From the NCBI GenBank assembly GCA_964475955.1, contig CAYYZY010000049.1:1-45309 (forward strand): 45,309 nt of DNA, given 5' to 3'. Below the pieces are notes generated by a model. That model saw only the letters and a list, made by a program, of their open reading frames with translations. It searched no databases and was not told the DNA's origin. Source of the stretch: DATKZH01 sp964475955. Its GTDB lineage: Bacteria > Planctomycetota > Planctomycetia > Pirellulales > Thermoguttaceae. The translations under genes and the position numbers were made by a program. Below are positions 23,172-33,200 of the stretch, piece by piece. Numbering within the stretch: the first letter of the stretch is position 1; each line of letters begins with the position of its first letter.

Positions 23172-24433
23172 TCCTCGTAAATGAAACGACCCGGATTGAG
23201 GATCCCGTGCGGATCGAACCGGTCCTTGATCGATTGCATCACGCCCAGCCCGTCCGGAGCCGGACCCCATACTTCTTGCCGGCCGAGCGGCAGATCGGCG
23301 GGGCACGAGAGGACGACCATCGACCCGTCGGCCTCGGCCACGGCCGGACGAAGCCGCTCGCTCCAGCCGGCGGCCGCCTCGGCCGGCTCGCGCCCGGCGC
23401 GGGCGACGACGACCCCGTCGCCCGCGTGGGCCTGCACCGAACCGCCCGGATCGCTCTCGACGAGCCGCCGCACGAAGTCGACCGTGGCCCGGGGCAGCAC
23501 GCTGATCTGGGCGACCAGCGGGGCGCGGCCGTCGCCGTCGTCGCCGGGCCATTCGGCCGGGAACTCGGTCAGGCGGCCCCACGCCCGGGCGCACGCCTCG
23601 CCGCGGATCACCGTGGGAGCCGGGCCGCCGGAGCCGCGCCACTCCGACTCGAGGCGCTCGAGCATCCAGTCGACCTCCGCCGTGGTGCCCTCGAAGCCGA
23701 CGACCAACCGGGCGGCGGCCGACTCCGAGACGGCCAGCCCCGGCGCGTCGGCCCACGCCGGTCCGGTGGCGAGTTCGATCGCCGTGGGCAACGTGGCGGT
23801 GCGGGCCAGGTCGGCCAGCAGCTTCTCGGCGGTGTCGAAATCGGCCGCGTCGCAGGCCACCAGCGCCGAGTCCTCGGGCATCGGCTTGACCATCAGCGTC
23901 ACTTGGGTCATCACGCCCAGCGTACCCAGCGAGCCGGTCATCAGGCGAAAGACGTTGTAGCCGGCGGCGTTCTTGACGACCCGTCCGCCGGCGGAGAACG
24001 CGGTGCCGCGCCCGTCGACCGCGCGGAGGCCGATCACGTAGTCGCGCATCGTGCCGCAGGCGTAGCGGCGCGGCCCGCTCGGGTTGGCCGCCACCACGCC
24101 GCCGACGGTCGCCCGATCGGCCCGGGGCACGTCGACCGGCAGCCACTGCCGCCCGCCGGCCAGCCGCTCGGCCAGCGCGGCGACGGTCAGCCCGGCCTCG
24201 ACCGTGATCGTGAGGTCGTGGGCCGGGTAGTCGATCACGCGGTCCAGGGCGGCGCACGAGAGCCCCAGGCCGGGCCGCGTGGGCCGAACGCCGTAGTGCA
24301 GGCTGGTGCACCCGCCCAATGGGTAGACGGGCGTGCCGCGCTGCGCCGCGCTGCGCACCGCCTCGGCGACGGCGTCCTCGTCGCCGGGCGTCGCGGTTTC
24401 GCTGAGTGGGAGGATCGATTCGGGGGCGCTCAC
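23168..24433 (-). CDS. glcE: Glycolate oxidase FAD-binding subunit GlcE
   Basis: A 421-residue FAD-linked oxidase of the PCMH/VAO type and the smaller partner of GlcD. The FAD-binding region is visible as YPLGGCTS (about 37-44), the segment VDVPRADRATVGGVVAANPSG, and RYACGTMRDYVIG with the pyrophosphate-binding pattern. It is followed by GGRVVKNAAGYNVFRLMTGS and LGTLGVMTQVTLMVKP, typical of GlcE. No Cys-rich iron-sulfur motif is present, as expected. The start is ATG 24433. glcD lies 295 bp upstream, separated by palindromic repeats, unlike the overlapping arrangement with glcF. Confidence 0.9.
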   Translation of the reverse strand: MSAPESILPLSETATPGDEDAVAEAVRSAAQRGTPVYPLGGCTSLHYGVRPTRPGLGLSCAALDRVIDYPAHDLTITVEAGLTVAALAERLAGGRQWLPVDVPRADRATVGGVVAANPSGPRRYACGTMRDYVIGLRAVDGRGTAFSAGGRVVKNAAGYNVFRLMTGSLGTLGVMTQVTLMVKPMPEDSALVACDAADFDTAEKLLADLARTATLPTAIELATGPAWADAPGLAVSESAAARLVVGFEGTTAEVDWMLERLESEWRGSGGPAPTVIRGEACARAWGRLTEFPAEWPGDDGDGRAPLVAQISVLPRATVDFVRRLVESDPGGSVQAHAGDGVVVARAGREPAEAAAGWSERLRPAVAEADGSMVVLSCPADLPLGRQEVWGPAPDGLGVMQSIKDRFDPHGILNPGRFIYEE

Positions 24434-24519
24434 GTTCGGTGCAGGGCCCTTTCAGGTTGGTTCAGGGTTGAGGGTTGGAGTCTTTGACGGTGATGATGCG
24501 CGCGTGGTGCGCGCATGTT

Positions 24520-24577
24520 GTGGGGCACGTTTCCAACGTGCCATTGGGTTGTGGGGCACGTTGGAAACGTGCCCCAC
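24520..24577. repeat. GTGGGGCACG palindromic repeat, copy B
   Basis: Perfect 20-bp arms identical to those of copy A (24520-24539 and 24558-24577), separated by 18 bases, with an additional GTGGGGCACG start at 24551. It lies between glcD and glcE, where it could fold in the transcript and set their relative expression. Confidence 0.8.
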
Positions 24578-24622
24578 GTTGGGGTCTCCGATTGTCGGAT
24601 GCGCGCGGGGGCGCGGTTCTGT

Positions 24623-24645
24623 AGGACGCAGTGGCACTGCGTCCT
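24623..24645. repeat. AGGACGCAGT hairpin in glcD-glcE gap
   Basis: Arms AGGACGCAGT (24623-24632) and ACTGCGTCCT (24636-24645) with a three-base loop form a perfect stable hairpin. It sits 46 bp downstream of copy B of the GTGGGGCACG repeat. A second, unrelated repeat type in the same gap indicates repeated insertion there. Confidence 0.6.
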
Positions 24646-24728
24646 CCTCGGTTGCGGCCGCAGGGCCGCGCCGGCATTCAGCCGTTGCTTTGGGGCCCTC
24701 AACCATCAACTCTCAACTACATTCTCTC

Positions 24729-26165
24729 TCACGGCAGGGCGCGGCGGCCGGGGGACGTGCGCTCGACGGCCGGCGCGTCGGACGACGGCAACAGCTTGCC
24801 CGGCGAAAGACGCCCGGTCGGGTTGAACGCTGCGCGGATGCCGGCCATCACCTCGAGGTCGCTCTCTCCGAACAGCCGGTTCATCAGGGGGAGTTTCTCG
24901 ACGCCCACGCCGTGCTCGGCGGTCACGCTGCCCCCGCAACGGATGCACTCCTCGAGCAGTTCTTCGCCTGCGGCCAGCACGCGGGCGACCTGGTCGCGGT
25001 CGCGCTCGTCGAAGAGGAAGACGGGGTGGATGTTCCCGTCGCCGGCGTGCGCCACGTTGACGATCCGGATCGCGTGCTTGCGCCCGATCTCGGCCACGCG
25101 CCGAAGGAGGTGCGCCAGGCGCGTGCGCGGCACCACGCCGTCCTGGATGCAGTAGCTCGGGCTCAAACGCCCGAGTGCCCCGATCGCCTTCTTCCGGCAC
25201 TTCCATAGGAGTTCGCGCTCCTCGGGGCCGGCGGCGGGCACGACCTCCCTCGCCCGGCGGTTGCGGCACAGCTCGACCACGCGGCGCTGCTGCTCGTCGA
25301 GGCCGGCGGCCGGGCCGTCGAGCTCGATGACGGCGATGGCCCCGGCGTCGAGCGGGAAGCCGAAACCGAACGCCTCCTCCACGGCCTCGAGGATTCCCCG
25401 ATCCATCAGCTCCATGGCGGCGGGGATGATCCCCGCGGCGATGATATCGCTTACGGCTCCCGTGGCGTCGTCGACCGTGTCGAAGATGGCGCGCATGGTG
25501 CGGTGGGCCTGGGCGTCGGGCATGAGGCGGACCCAGACCTTGGTCACGATGCCCAGCGTGCCCTCGCTGCCCACGAGCAGGCCCACCAGGTCGAGGCCGG
25601 TCGGCTCGCGGACCGGCCCGCGCCGCACGATCGAGCCGTCGCCCAGCACGAACTCGAGCCCCAGCACGTGGTTGAGCGTGACGCCGTACTTGAGCGTGTG
25701 CGGCCCGCCCGCGTTGGTGGCCACGTTGCCGCCGATCGTGCAGGCGGTCTCGCTGGAGGGGTCGGGAGCGTAGTGGTAACCGGTTCCGGCCAGCGCGCGG
25801 GCCAACTGGAGGTTCAACACGCCCGGCTCCAACACGGCGAAGTGATCGCGGAGGTTGATCTCGACGATCTTCTTCATGCGCGTGAGCATCACGATCAGGC
25901 CGCCGCCGACCGGCAGGCAGCCCCCGGCCAGCCCCGTTCCGGCTCCCCGGGGCACGACGGGGACGTCGTGCTCGTTGGCCAGGCGCACGACCTCGGCCAC
26001 TTGCTCCGCCGAACTGGGGAAGACGACCGCGTCGGGCCGGTTCTTCTCGATCGTGAACCCGTCGCACTCGTACACCACGAGGTCCGACTTGGCCGACAGC
26101 ACGTTGCGCGCACCCAGCCGGGAACGGAGCGTTCGGACCAGGCGTGCGATCGCAGTTCGAGTCAT
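24729..26165 (-). CDS. glcD: Glycolate oxidase subunit GlcD (FAD-linked)
   Basis: A 478-residue FAD-linked oxidase of normal GlcD length. The FAD-binding half contains VVPRGAGTGLAGGCLPVGGG (about 70-89) and the family segment CTIGGNVATNAGGPHTLKYG. The C-terminal half has the substrate-binding NVAHAGDGNIHPVF and SVTAEHGVGVEK motifs with conserved histidines, matching glycolate/D-lactate dehydrogenases. It transfers electrons from glycolate (or D-lactate) to FAD in complex with GlcE and GlcF. The start is ATG 26165, giving an N-terminus (MTRTAIARLVRTLR) of usual length. It is the most upstream gene of the set and is probably transcribed first; the 295-bp gap before glcE may hold a processing or attenuation site. 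Confidence 0.92.
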   Translation of the reverse strand: MTRTAIARLVRTLRSRLGARNVLSAKSDLVVYECDGFTIEKNRPDAVVFPSSAEQVAEVVRLANEHDVPVVPRGAGTGLAGGCLPVGGGLIVMLTRMKKIVEINLRDHFAVLEPGVLNLQLARALAGTGYHYAPDPSSETACTIGGNVATNAGGPHTLKYGVTLNHVLGLEFVLGDGSIVRRGPVREPTGLDLVGLLVGSEGTLGIVTKVWVRLMPDAQAHRTMRAIFDTVDDATGAVSDIIAAGIIPAAMELMDRGILEAVEEAFGFGFPLDAGAIAVIELDGPAAGLDEQQRRVVELCRNRRAREVVPAAGPEERELLWKCRKKAIGALGRLSPSYCIQDGVVPRTRLAHLLRRVAEIGRKHAIRIVNVAHAGDGNIHPVFLFDERDRDQVARVLAAGEELLEECIRCGGSVTAEHGVGVEKLPLMNRLFGESDLEVMAGIRAAFNPTGRLSPGKLLPSSDAPAVERTSPGRRALP

Positions 26166-26413
26166 GGGCGGCTCAGGGGGTTCTTCCCGGTTTCCGTCGC
26201 GGGGACGCGCCGTGTGCCGTTCGCTGGTGGCCGCACACGAAGTCTGCCTACTACGGTGCAAACTCGGGGACTCTTGACCGGCCGGCCCAAGTGCGTGGAA
26301 TCGGCCGAGAACACGGGACCGCAATGGCTCGATTATAGTCCCGGCGGTTCGCGCCGCAAAACGGGCTGCCGCTGGAACGTCCGGCGGAGGGGCCGCGAGA
26401 GACCGCGCAGGCG

Positions 26414-26743
26414 CTACTTTTTCACCGGCCGGCCCAGCTTCGCCTCGACGCTTCGGACCTTCGAATCCAAACGTCCCTGGTGACCTTCGCGGTAATCGAG
26501 CTTGATGCTGCACTCGATCCGGCGGCAGTCGGCCGCCATCACCCGAAAGCACTTGGCGACGACCTCCATCACCTCGTCGTACGGCCCCTCCAAAAGCGTC
26601 CCCATGGCATGGCACTGATACGCCAAGCCGCTGGACTGGACGACGTCGAGGCTCCGTGCCACGTACGAGCTGAGGCTCTCTCCCTTGTCCAGAGGAAACA
26701 TGCTGAATTCGAGAACAACATTCGCTTCGGGTTGCTGAGACAT
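26414..26743 (-). CDS. MTH1187/YkoF-family thiamine-binding protein
   Basis: A 109-residue protein with the ferredoxin-like fold of the MTH1187 family (thiamine-binding, formerly DUF77). VLEFSMFPLDKGESLSSYVA, HAMGTLLEGPYDEVMEVVAK and a C-terminal DYREGHQGRLDSKV match that family. Proteins of this type bind thiamine or a pyrimidine precursor in the cytoplasm, and some are encoded with thiamine transport genes; none is adjacent here. An AAGGA ribosome binding site lies ahead of ATG 26743. It is co-directional with glcD, 248 bp away. Confidence 0.88.
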   Translation of the reverse strand: MSQQPEANVVLEFSMFPLDKGESLSSYVARSLDVVQSSGLAYQCHAMGTLLEGPYDEVMEVVAKCFRVMAADCRRIECSIKLDYREGHQGRLDSKVRSVEAKLGRPVKK

Positions 26744-26917
26744 GGCAAATCCTTACGTTATCGCAGTTTGCAGACTGGATAAACCTGGAGACTTGTGGAG
26801 AACAGGGGGGCATCGTAGGCTGTCTTCGAACCCGGTAGGCGGTTGGCTACCGACGAATCCGGCGCCGCCAGCAGTAAACTCGACCCTCCGGGCCGTCGGT
26901 CGGCAATCGGGGAATCT

Positions 26918-28378
26918 TCACGGCGTGACGGCGTAGCTGTACAGTTTGAAGTTCTTGCCTTCGAAGCGGAGCCGGATGGGCTGGTGGGTCGGCAGTTCGT
27001 CTTCCGCCATCCAGCGCACGACGTGCCGGACCGAGTCGCTTCGCAGGGGGACGCAATCGGGCACGTCGAGCCCCCAAAGGGGCTTGCCCCGGGCGTCGAG
27101 TACGCCGACGCGCAGCTCGCCGCCGGTGGCGTCGGCGTTGACGATCAGCCGATCGCCCGGGCAGCGCAGCGGCACCGTCTCGATCACGCCGCCCGAGGCG
27201 CCCGCATCGAGCGAGACGAACCCGTCGCGGCGCCACCGGGCCAGGGCGATGGTGATCTTCTTCTCGGGCACGTAGCCGCCGTGGGTGGTGGTGATGGCCG
27301 TGTAGTAGAACCAGACCTCGTCGCCGGCGTAGATCGGGCTGTTGGTCACGCCGAGCACGCAACCGGCGTCGTAGTCGTGGGGTCCGTTGGGGATCACCGG
27401 GGAACGGTCGTCGCAGCGGTGCCACTGGCGGCCGTCGCGGCTGTGGACGAGCTGGACGTCGACCGGCCCGTCGTCGCCGCTCTGGAGCGGGCCGGGCACG
27501 GGGGGCGGCCCCGAGTAGCGGAAATGGGTCACCAGTCCGAGAAACTGCCCTCCGTAGGGGAAGACCGACAGGTTGTAGAACTGCGACCAGCGCCCGCCCT
27601 CGGAACGGACCTGGTCGTCGTCGGCCGCATCGGGGGCGAGCACGAGCTTCGGTTCCGACCACTCCTGCATGTCGGGGCTGGTGGCCAGGTAGACGAGGCG
27701 CCGCTTCTTGTCCAGGTGGAGGTGGGTCCGCTTGTGGAACGCGAGGTACTCGCCGGTCTTCGAGTCGAAGGCGAGCGTGCAGGTGTCGCCGCCGGGCAGG
27801 ACGGGGTTGCGGGGGTGCAGCCGCCACTCGATCCCGTGCTCGCTGTGGGCGGCGTAGTAGCCGCGCCCGTACTGCCGGCCGTAGCCGAGCATCTGATAGC
27901 GCTGGTCGCGCTCGCGCGCCCCTTCGTTGTAGACGATGCTCGGGCTGTGGAAATGGGGGAAGACGATGTTGTTCTGCCGCGAGCCGTCGTGAAGGTAGAG
28001 GCCCAGCTCAGGACGCTCCCACTTCAGGCCGTCGGCCGACGTGGCGTAGAGCACCAGGTGATTGCGGTTGTACCACATGCGCAGGCCGCCCGACTCGTCG
28101 GGGAGCACCGTGCCGTAGACGTACACGCGCTGGTCGGGGCCCTCCTGTTCCCACGGCTTTCGAGCGGTGATTACCGGCCGGAGGAGCTTCCGGCAGGCGT
28201 GGACCTTGCGGACCACGCCCTGCTTGCGCGCGATGAGCACGTCGTCGACGACGATCTGCGTCTCCGTGCCGATCTCCCGGATCGTCCCCGCCGCCCGGAC
28301 GGAGCCGGCCGCAATCATCGCAGTAAGTGCAAAACCAAGGGAAATTAGCCACGAGCGTTTTTTGTGTATCGATCTCAT
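26918..28378 (-). CDS. Exported glycosidase-like beta-propeller protein
   Basis: A 486-residue protein with a typical signal peptide (MRSIHKKRSWLISLGF... with cleavage near SVRAAG). The mature part carries repeated YATSADGLKWERPELGLY, YLATSPDMQEWSEPKL and VHSRDGRQWHRCDD segments, the strand repeats of a five-bladed propeller as in GH32/GH43-type proteins. A C-terminal beta-sandwich region (about 390-486) follows, beginning near GGVIETVPLRCPGDRL. Acidic residues that could form the active site (for example in IVVDDVLIA and YDAGCVLG) are present, but a GH family cannot be fixed by eye. It is probably secreted to act on polysaccharide. The start is ATG 28378, from the signal peptide. It is divergent from the Tat oxidoreductase gene. 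Confidence 0.8.
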   Translation of the reverse strand: MRSIHKKRSWLISLGFALTAMIAAGSVRAAGTIREIGTETQIVVDDVLIARKQGVVRKVHACRKLLRPVITARKPWEQEGPDQRVYVYGTVLPDESGGLRMWYNRNHLVLYATSADGLKWERPELGLYLHDGSRQNNIVFPHFHSPSIVYNEGARERDQRYQMLGYGRQYGRGYYAAHSEHGIEWRLHPRNPVLPGGDTCTLAFDSKTGEYLAFHKRTHLHLDKKRRLVYLATSPDMQEWSEPKLVLAPDAADDDQVRSEGGRWSQFYNLSVFPYGGQFLGLVTHFRYSGPPPVPGPLQSGDDGPVDVQLVHSRDGRQWHRCDDRSPVIPNGPHDYDAGCVLGVTNSPIYAGDEVWFYYTAITTTHGGYVPEKKITIALARWRRDGFVSLDAGASGGVIETVPLRCPGDRLIVNADATGGELRVGVLDARGKPLWGLDVPDCVPLRSDSVRHVVRWMAEDELPTHQPIRLRFEGKNFKLYSYAVTP

Positions 28379-28644
28379 CGTCTTCCGCAGGACGCAAGTG
28401 TTCCGGTCGGGCCGGGCCGCGCAACTCCCCTTGCAGGTTGGACGAAGCACTTCCCTCCAATGCAACACTACCCTAGCAGACGGCTGCCCGACGTGCATGC
28501 CCCCGCGGGAGGGTCCTCTTCGCCCGGCGAAAGCCTTGCGGGGCGCGCCCGGTCGTCCGACAATGAGGGCGCGTCGATTGCAGGCAACGGGCGGCACGGC
28601 CCGGGGACGCCGCCTTCACTCCCCCGAAAGAAGGACAAGCAGCC

Positions 28645-29997
28645 ATGAGCCGGGACGGGAATCGTCGTGATTTTCTGAAGCAGGGCACGCTGTCGGCCGG
28701 CGCGGTTGCCGCGGCCACGGCGGTGCCACGCCACGTGCTGGGTGGGCCGAGGCAAATCCCGCCCAGCGAGAAGGTGAACATCGCGGGCGTGGGCATCGGC
28801 GGCATGGGCGGGGCGAACCTGCGCAACCTCGAGTCGCAGAACATCGTCGCCCTGTGCGACGTCGACCACGGCTACGCCGCCAAGACCATCAAGCGGTATC
28901 CGAAGGCCCAACTCTACGTCGACTACCGTGAGATGCTCGACCGGCAGAAAGACGTCGACGGCGTCGTCATCGGCACGCCCGACCACACCCACGCGGTGAT
29001 CTCCGTGGCGGCGATGCGGGCGGGCAAGCACGTCTATTGCCAGAAGCCGCTCACGCACGACGTCTACGAGGCCCGCACGCTCGCCCGGGTCGCCAAGGAG
29101 TGCAAGGTCGCCACGCAGATGGGCATCCAGGGCCATTCCGGCGAGGGCATCCGTCTGATCCGCGAGTGGATCGAGGCGGGGCTGATCGGCGAGGTCCACG
29201 AGGTCGACGCGTGGTGCAGCCTCACCTACTACCCGTGGGGCCATGCCTCGTGGAGTTCCCAGTGGGGTGAGCGCCCCGAGGAGACCCCGCCGGTGCCCGA
29301 GGGCGTGAACTGGGACCTGTGGATCGGCCCGGCGCCGATGCGCCCGTACCACCGCGCCTATCATCCGCGCACGTGGCGCTGCTGGTGGGACTTCGGCTCG
29401 GGGATGATGGGCGACCGGGGCGTGCACACGTTCGACCCGATCTTCTGGTCGCTGAAGCTCGAGGCGCCGAAGAGCGTCGAAGCCACCACCTGCGGCAACA
29501 CGCCGGAAGTGCATCCGCTGTCGGCGATCGTCACCTACCGCTTCCCCCCGCGCGGGAACCTGCCGCCGCTGAAGCTGACCTGGTACGAGGGCACGCGGGC
29601 GCCGCGGCCGCTCGACCTCGAGGACGGCCGGCGCATGCCCGCCCAGGGCGGCGTGCTCTACAAGGGCACCGAGGGAACGATCATGTGCGGCGTATACGGC
29701 AACGGCGCCCGGATCATCCCCGAAAGCAAGATGCAGGCGGCCGAGCTGCCCGAGAAAACGCTCGCCCGCGTGCCCGACTCGCACGAGATGGACTGGGTCC
29801 GCGCGTGCAAATCGGGCGAGCCGGCCGGCGCCGATTTCGCCTACGCCGGGCCGCTCACCGAAGCGTGCTGCCTGGGCAACATCGCGCAGCGCGTCGACGC
29901 GCGCATCGAGTGGGACGCCCAGAACATGAAGGTCACCAACCTGCCCGAGGCGAACGACCACGTGCGCTATCCGTGTCGCGAGGGATGGGAACTGTAA
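28645..29997 (+). CDS. Tat-exported Gfo/Idh/MocA-family oxidoreductase
   Basis: A 450-residue NAD(P)-dependent oxidoreductase. The N-terminus has a twin-arginine signal (RRDFLKQG followed by a hydrophobic stretch), so it is exported folded, probably with its cofactor bound. The nucleotide-binding region reads VGIGGMGG (about 49-56). The catalytic region shows GKHVYCQKPLTHD, where the usual EKP is QKP, and a histidine-containing GDRGVHTFDPIFW. Such exported proteins are numerous in Planctomycetes and are thought to modify sugars taken from polysaccharides. A GAAGGA ribosome binding site precedes ATG 28645. The large propeller fusion follows after 220 bp in the same direction. Confidence 0.93.
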   Translation: MSRDGNRRDFLKQGTLSAGAVAAATAVPRHVLGGPRQIPPSEKVNIAGVGIGGMGGANLRNLESQNIVALCDVDHGYAAKTIKRYPKAQLYVDYREMLDRQKDVDGVVIGTPDHTHAVISVAAMRAGKHVYCQKPLTHDVYEARTLARVAKECKVATQMGIQGHSGEGIRLIREWIEAGLIGEVHEVDAWCSLTYYPWGHASWSSQWGERPEETPPVPEGVNWDLWIGPAPMRPYHRAYHPRTWRCWWDFGSGMMGDRGVHTFDPIFWSLKLEAPKSVEATTCGNTPEVHPLSAIVTYRFPPRGNLPPLKLTWYEGTRAPRPLDLEDGRRMPAQGGVLYKGTEGTIMCGVYGNGARIIPESKMQAAELPEKTLARVPDSHEMDWVRACKSGEPAGADFAYAGPLTEACCLGNIAQRVDARIEWDAQNMKVTNLPEANDHVRYPCREGWEL

Positions 29998-30217
29998 GGG
30001 GCTTTGATCAGCGGGGGGCAGCATGAAAGGGCCACGGCGATTGAGAGTGGCACGTCCCTGAGCCCCGGGCGAAGGGCGTGCTAGCCAGATCGTGGCCATG
30101 GTCGCTTTTCGCTCCGCAAAAAGACGCTTGTTCGCTGAGGGCGAACGGCGACGCTGATTGAAGTGTGGGTCCCGGCCGAAGGGGGCGCACGTTACGTGGA
30201 ATAAGGGAGACCGAGCC

Positions 30218-33200
30218 ATGCCGAGAGGAAAACGGGTGGATGGGGTTCTGCTTTTGGGCGTTTTGGTCGTCGCCGCGCTACTGGCGACGGCGCCGGCCCG
30301 AGCCGCAGACGCCGCGGGACCGCGCGGCACGCCCGACGACGACGATCTCGCGACGGGACTGCTGGAGGCCGCAGGTGTGTCCGGCGGGCTGATCGTCCAC
30401 TTGGGATGCGGCGACGGGCGCCTGACGGCCTCCCTCGGCTCCGGCCCGGGCCGCCTGGTGCACGGCCTGGACGTCGACCCCCAGTCGGTCCGAGCGGCGC
30501 GCGAGCGGATCCGGTCCGTCGGCCGGTACGGCGCCGTCTCGGTCGACCGGCTCGTGGGCCCGCGATTGCCCTACATCGACAATCTCGTCAACCTGGTCGT
30601 CGCGCAAGAACTCGGCGAGGTCGCGCCCGACGAATTGACCCGCGTGCTCGCTCCGAACGGCGTGGCGCTCGTCGCGGTGAAGGGGGAACCGGCAGCGGCG
30701 ATTCAAGGCGAGAAGGTCGAGATCGCCGGGACGACGTGGACCCGGATCGTCAAGCCGCGGCCCGCGGAGATCGACGACTGGACCCACTACCTGCACGACG
30801 CGGGGGGCAACGCCGTGTCGCAGGACGAGGTCGTGGGGCCGCCCCGGCATCTCCAATGGGTAGGGAGCCCCCGTTGGGCCCGGCATCACGATCACATGTC
30901 GAGTTTCAACGCCATGGTTTCGGCCGGGGGACGGTTGTTCTACGTCTTCGACGAGGGCCCCACCTCGGCCATCCAACTGCCGCCGCGGTGGTCGCTCGTC
31001 GCGCGCGACGCCTTCAACGGCTGCATCCTCTGGAAGCGGCGAATCGACCCGTGGCAAATCCACCTCTGGAACCTGAAGAGCGGGCCGGCCCAGTTGCCCC
31101 GCCGGCTGGTCGCCGTGGACGACACGGTGTACGTCCCCCTGGGGCTCGACAAGCCGCTCAGCGCGCTCGACGCCGCCACCGGCCGAACCCTCCGCACCTT
31201 CCCCGAAACGGAAGCCACCGAGGAGGTGGTCTTCTCCGAAGGCGTCCTCTTCGTGGTCGTCAATGACGAGCCGACCGCGCGGCCCTGGTCGACCGTCCCC
31301 CGCTACGAGACCATCGCCCAGGTCCGCGCCGAAAGCGAGCGATGGGCGTGGGACGCGCCGCCCCGATCGCTGGTGGCCCTGGAGGCCCAAACCGGCAAGG
31401 TGCTCTGGAAGGCCCGGACCCCGGTCGCGCCGCTCACGTTGGCGGCCGACGGCGCGCGCGTGCTGCTGCACGACGGCGACCGCGTCGTGTGCCTCGACCG
31501 CACCAACGGCCAACGGCAGTGGTCTTCGCAGCCGATCGCCCGGGCCGAGCCGATGCGCTCGTGGTTCGCTCCCACGCTGGTCGTGCAAGACGACGTGGTC
31601 CTGTTCGCCGGCGGGGAGAAGATCGTGCGGCACCGGGGCGGGCAGGATTCGATGACCGCGTTGGACGCCCGAACCGGCGAGGTGCTCTGGACGGCCGAGC
31701 ATCCGCCCTCCGGCTACGACTCGCCCGAGGACGTGCTGGTCGTCGACGGCCTGGTGTGGACCGCCCCGATGACCAACCGCCGCGACACGGGCGAGTTCAC
31801 CGGCCGCAACCTGCGCACGGGCGAGGTGGAGCGGAAGTTCCCGGCCGATGACGGCGACCACATGCCGCACCACCGTTGCCACCGCGCCAGGGCGACGGTC
31901 AACTACATCCTCGCCTCGCGCACCGGGATCGAGTACGTCGACCTCGAAGCGGAGCACTGGAACCGGAACGACTGGGTGCGCGGGGCCTGCCTTTACGGCA
32001 TCATGCCGGCCAACGGCCTCACCTACGCGCCCCACCACAGTTGCGCCTGCTACATCGTGGCGAAGCTCAACGGGCTGATCGCGCTGGCCCCGGCGAGGAC
32101 GGCCGGCGAGTCGGACGAGGCGGAACCGAAGCGGGCCCGTCTCGAGCGCGGCCCCGCCTACGACGCGCTGGCCGCATCCAACTCGCCCACTCCCAGCTCC
32201 CAACTCCCTTCTCCCAGCTCCCGACTCCCTTCTCCCGACTCCCCTCTTCCCACTCCCTCCGCTTGGCCGACCTACCGCCACGACGCCGCGCGGAGCGGAC
32301 GGTCGGCGCAGGCCCTGCCCGAGGAGATGAAACAGTCCTGGGCGACTACGCTGGGCGGGCGCCTCTCCGCGCCCGTGGTGGCCGAGGGCAAGCTGTTCGT
32401 TGCGGAGATCGACGCCCACACGGTGCACGCGCTCGACGCGGCCTCAGGCAAGCCGGCGTGGAGTTTCACGGCCGGGGGGCGCGTCGACTCGCCGCCGACG
32501 ATCTGGCGAGGCCGCGTCCTGTTCGGCTCGGCCGACGGCTGGGTCTACTGCCTGCGCGCGGCCGACGGCGCCCTCGCCTGGCGGTTCCGCGCGGCGCCCG
32601 AGGAGCAGCGGGTCGTGGCCTGGGAACAAGTCGAGAGCGCCTGGCCGCTGCACGGGAACGTGCTGGTGCTCGACGGCGAGCAGGGCCGGGACTCCGGCGG
32701 CGACGCCACGGTGTACTGCGTGGCCGGGCGCTCGATGTTTCTCGACGGCGGCATGCGCCTCGTGCGGCTCGACGCCGCGACCGGGCGGCTTGTCTCCGAG
32801 ACCACGCTCACGCACCTGCACCCCGAGACGGGCGAACCGCTCGACGCCGACGTCACCTGGCCGAACCTGCCGGTCGCGCTTCCCGACGTCCTTTCCTACG
32901 ACGGCAAGTACGTCTACATGCGGTCGCAGCGCTTCGATCGGGAGGGCGAGCGGATCGACGTCGCGCCCCCGACCGACTACCGCGACCAGACCGGCGACGG
33001 CGCCCACCTGTTCTGCCCCACCGGCTTCCTCGACGACGCCTGGTGGCACCGCACGTATTACTTGTGGGGCAAGAACCCGATCTCGGCGGCCGGCGGGTGG
33101 TTCGCCGCGGCCTACCACGCCCCGGCGGGCCGGCTCCTGGTGTGCGACGACGAACGCGTGTACGGCTTCGGGCGCAAGCCCAAGCACTTCCCGAGCACGA

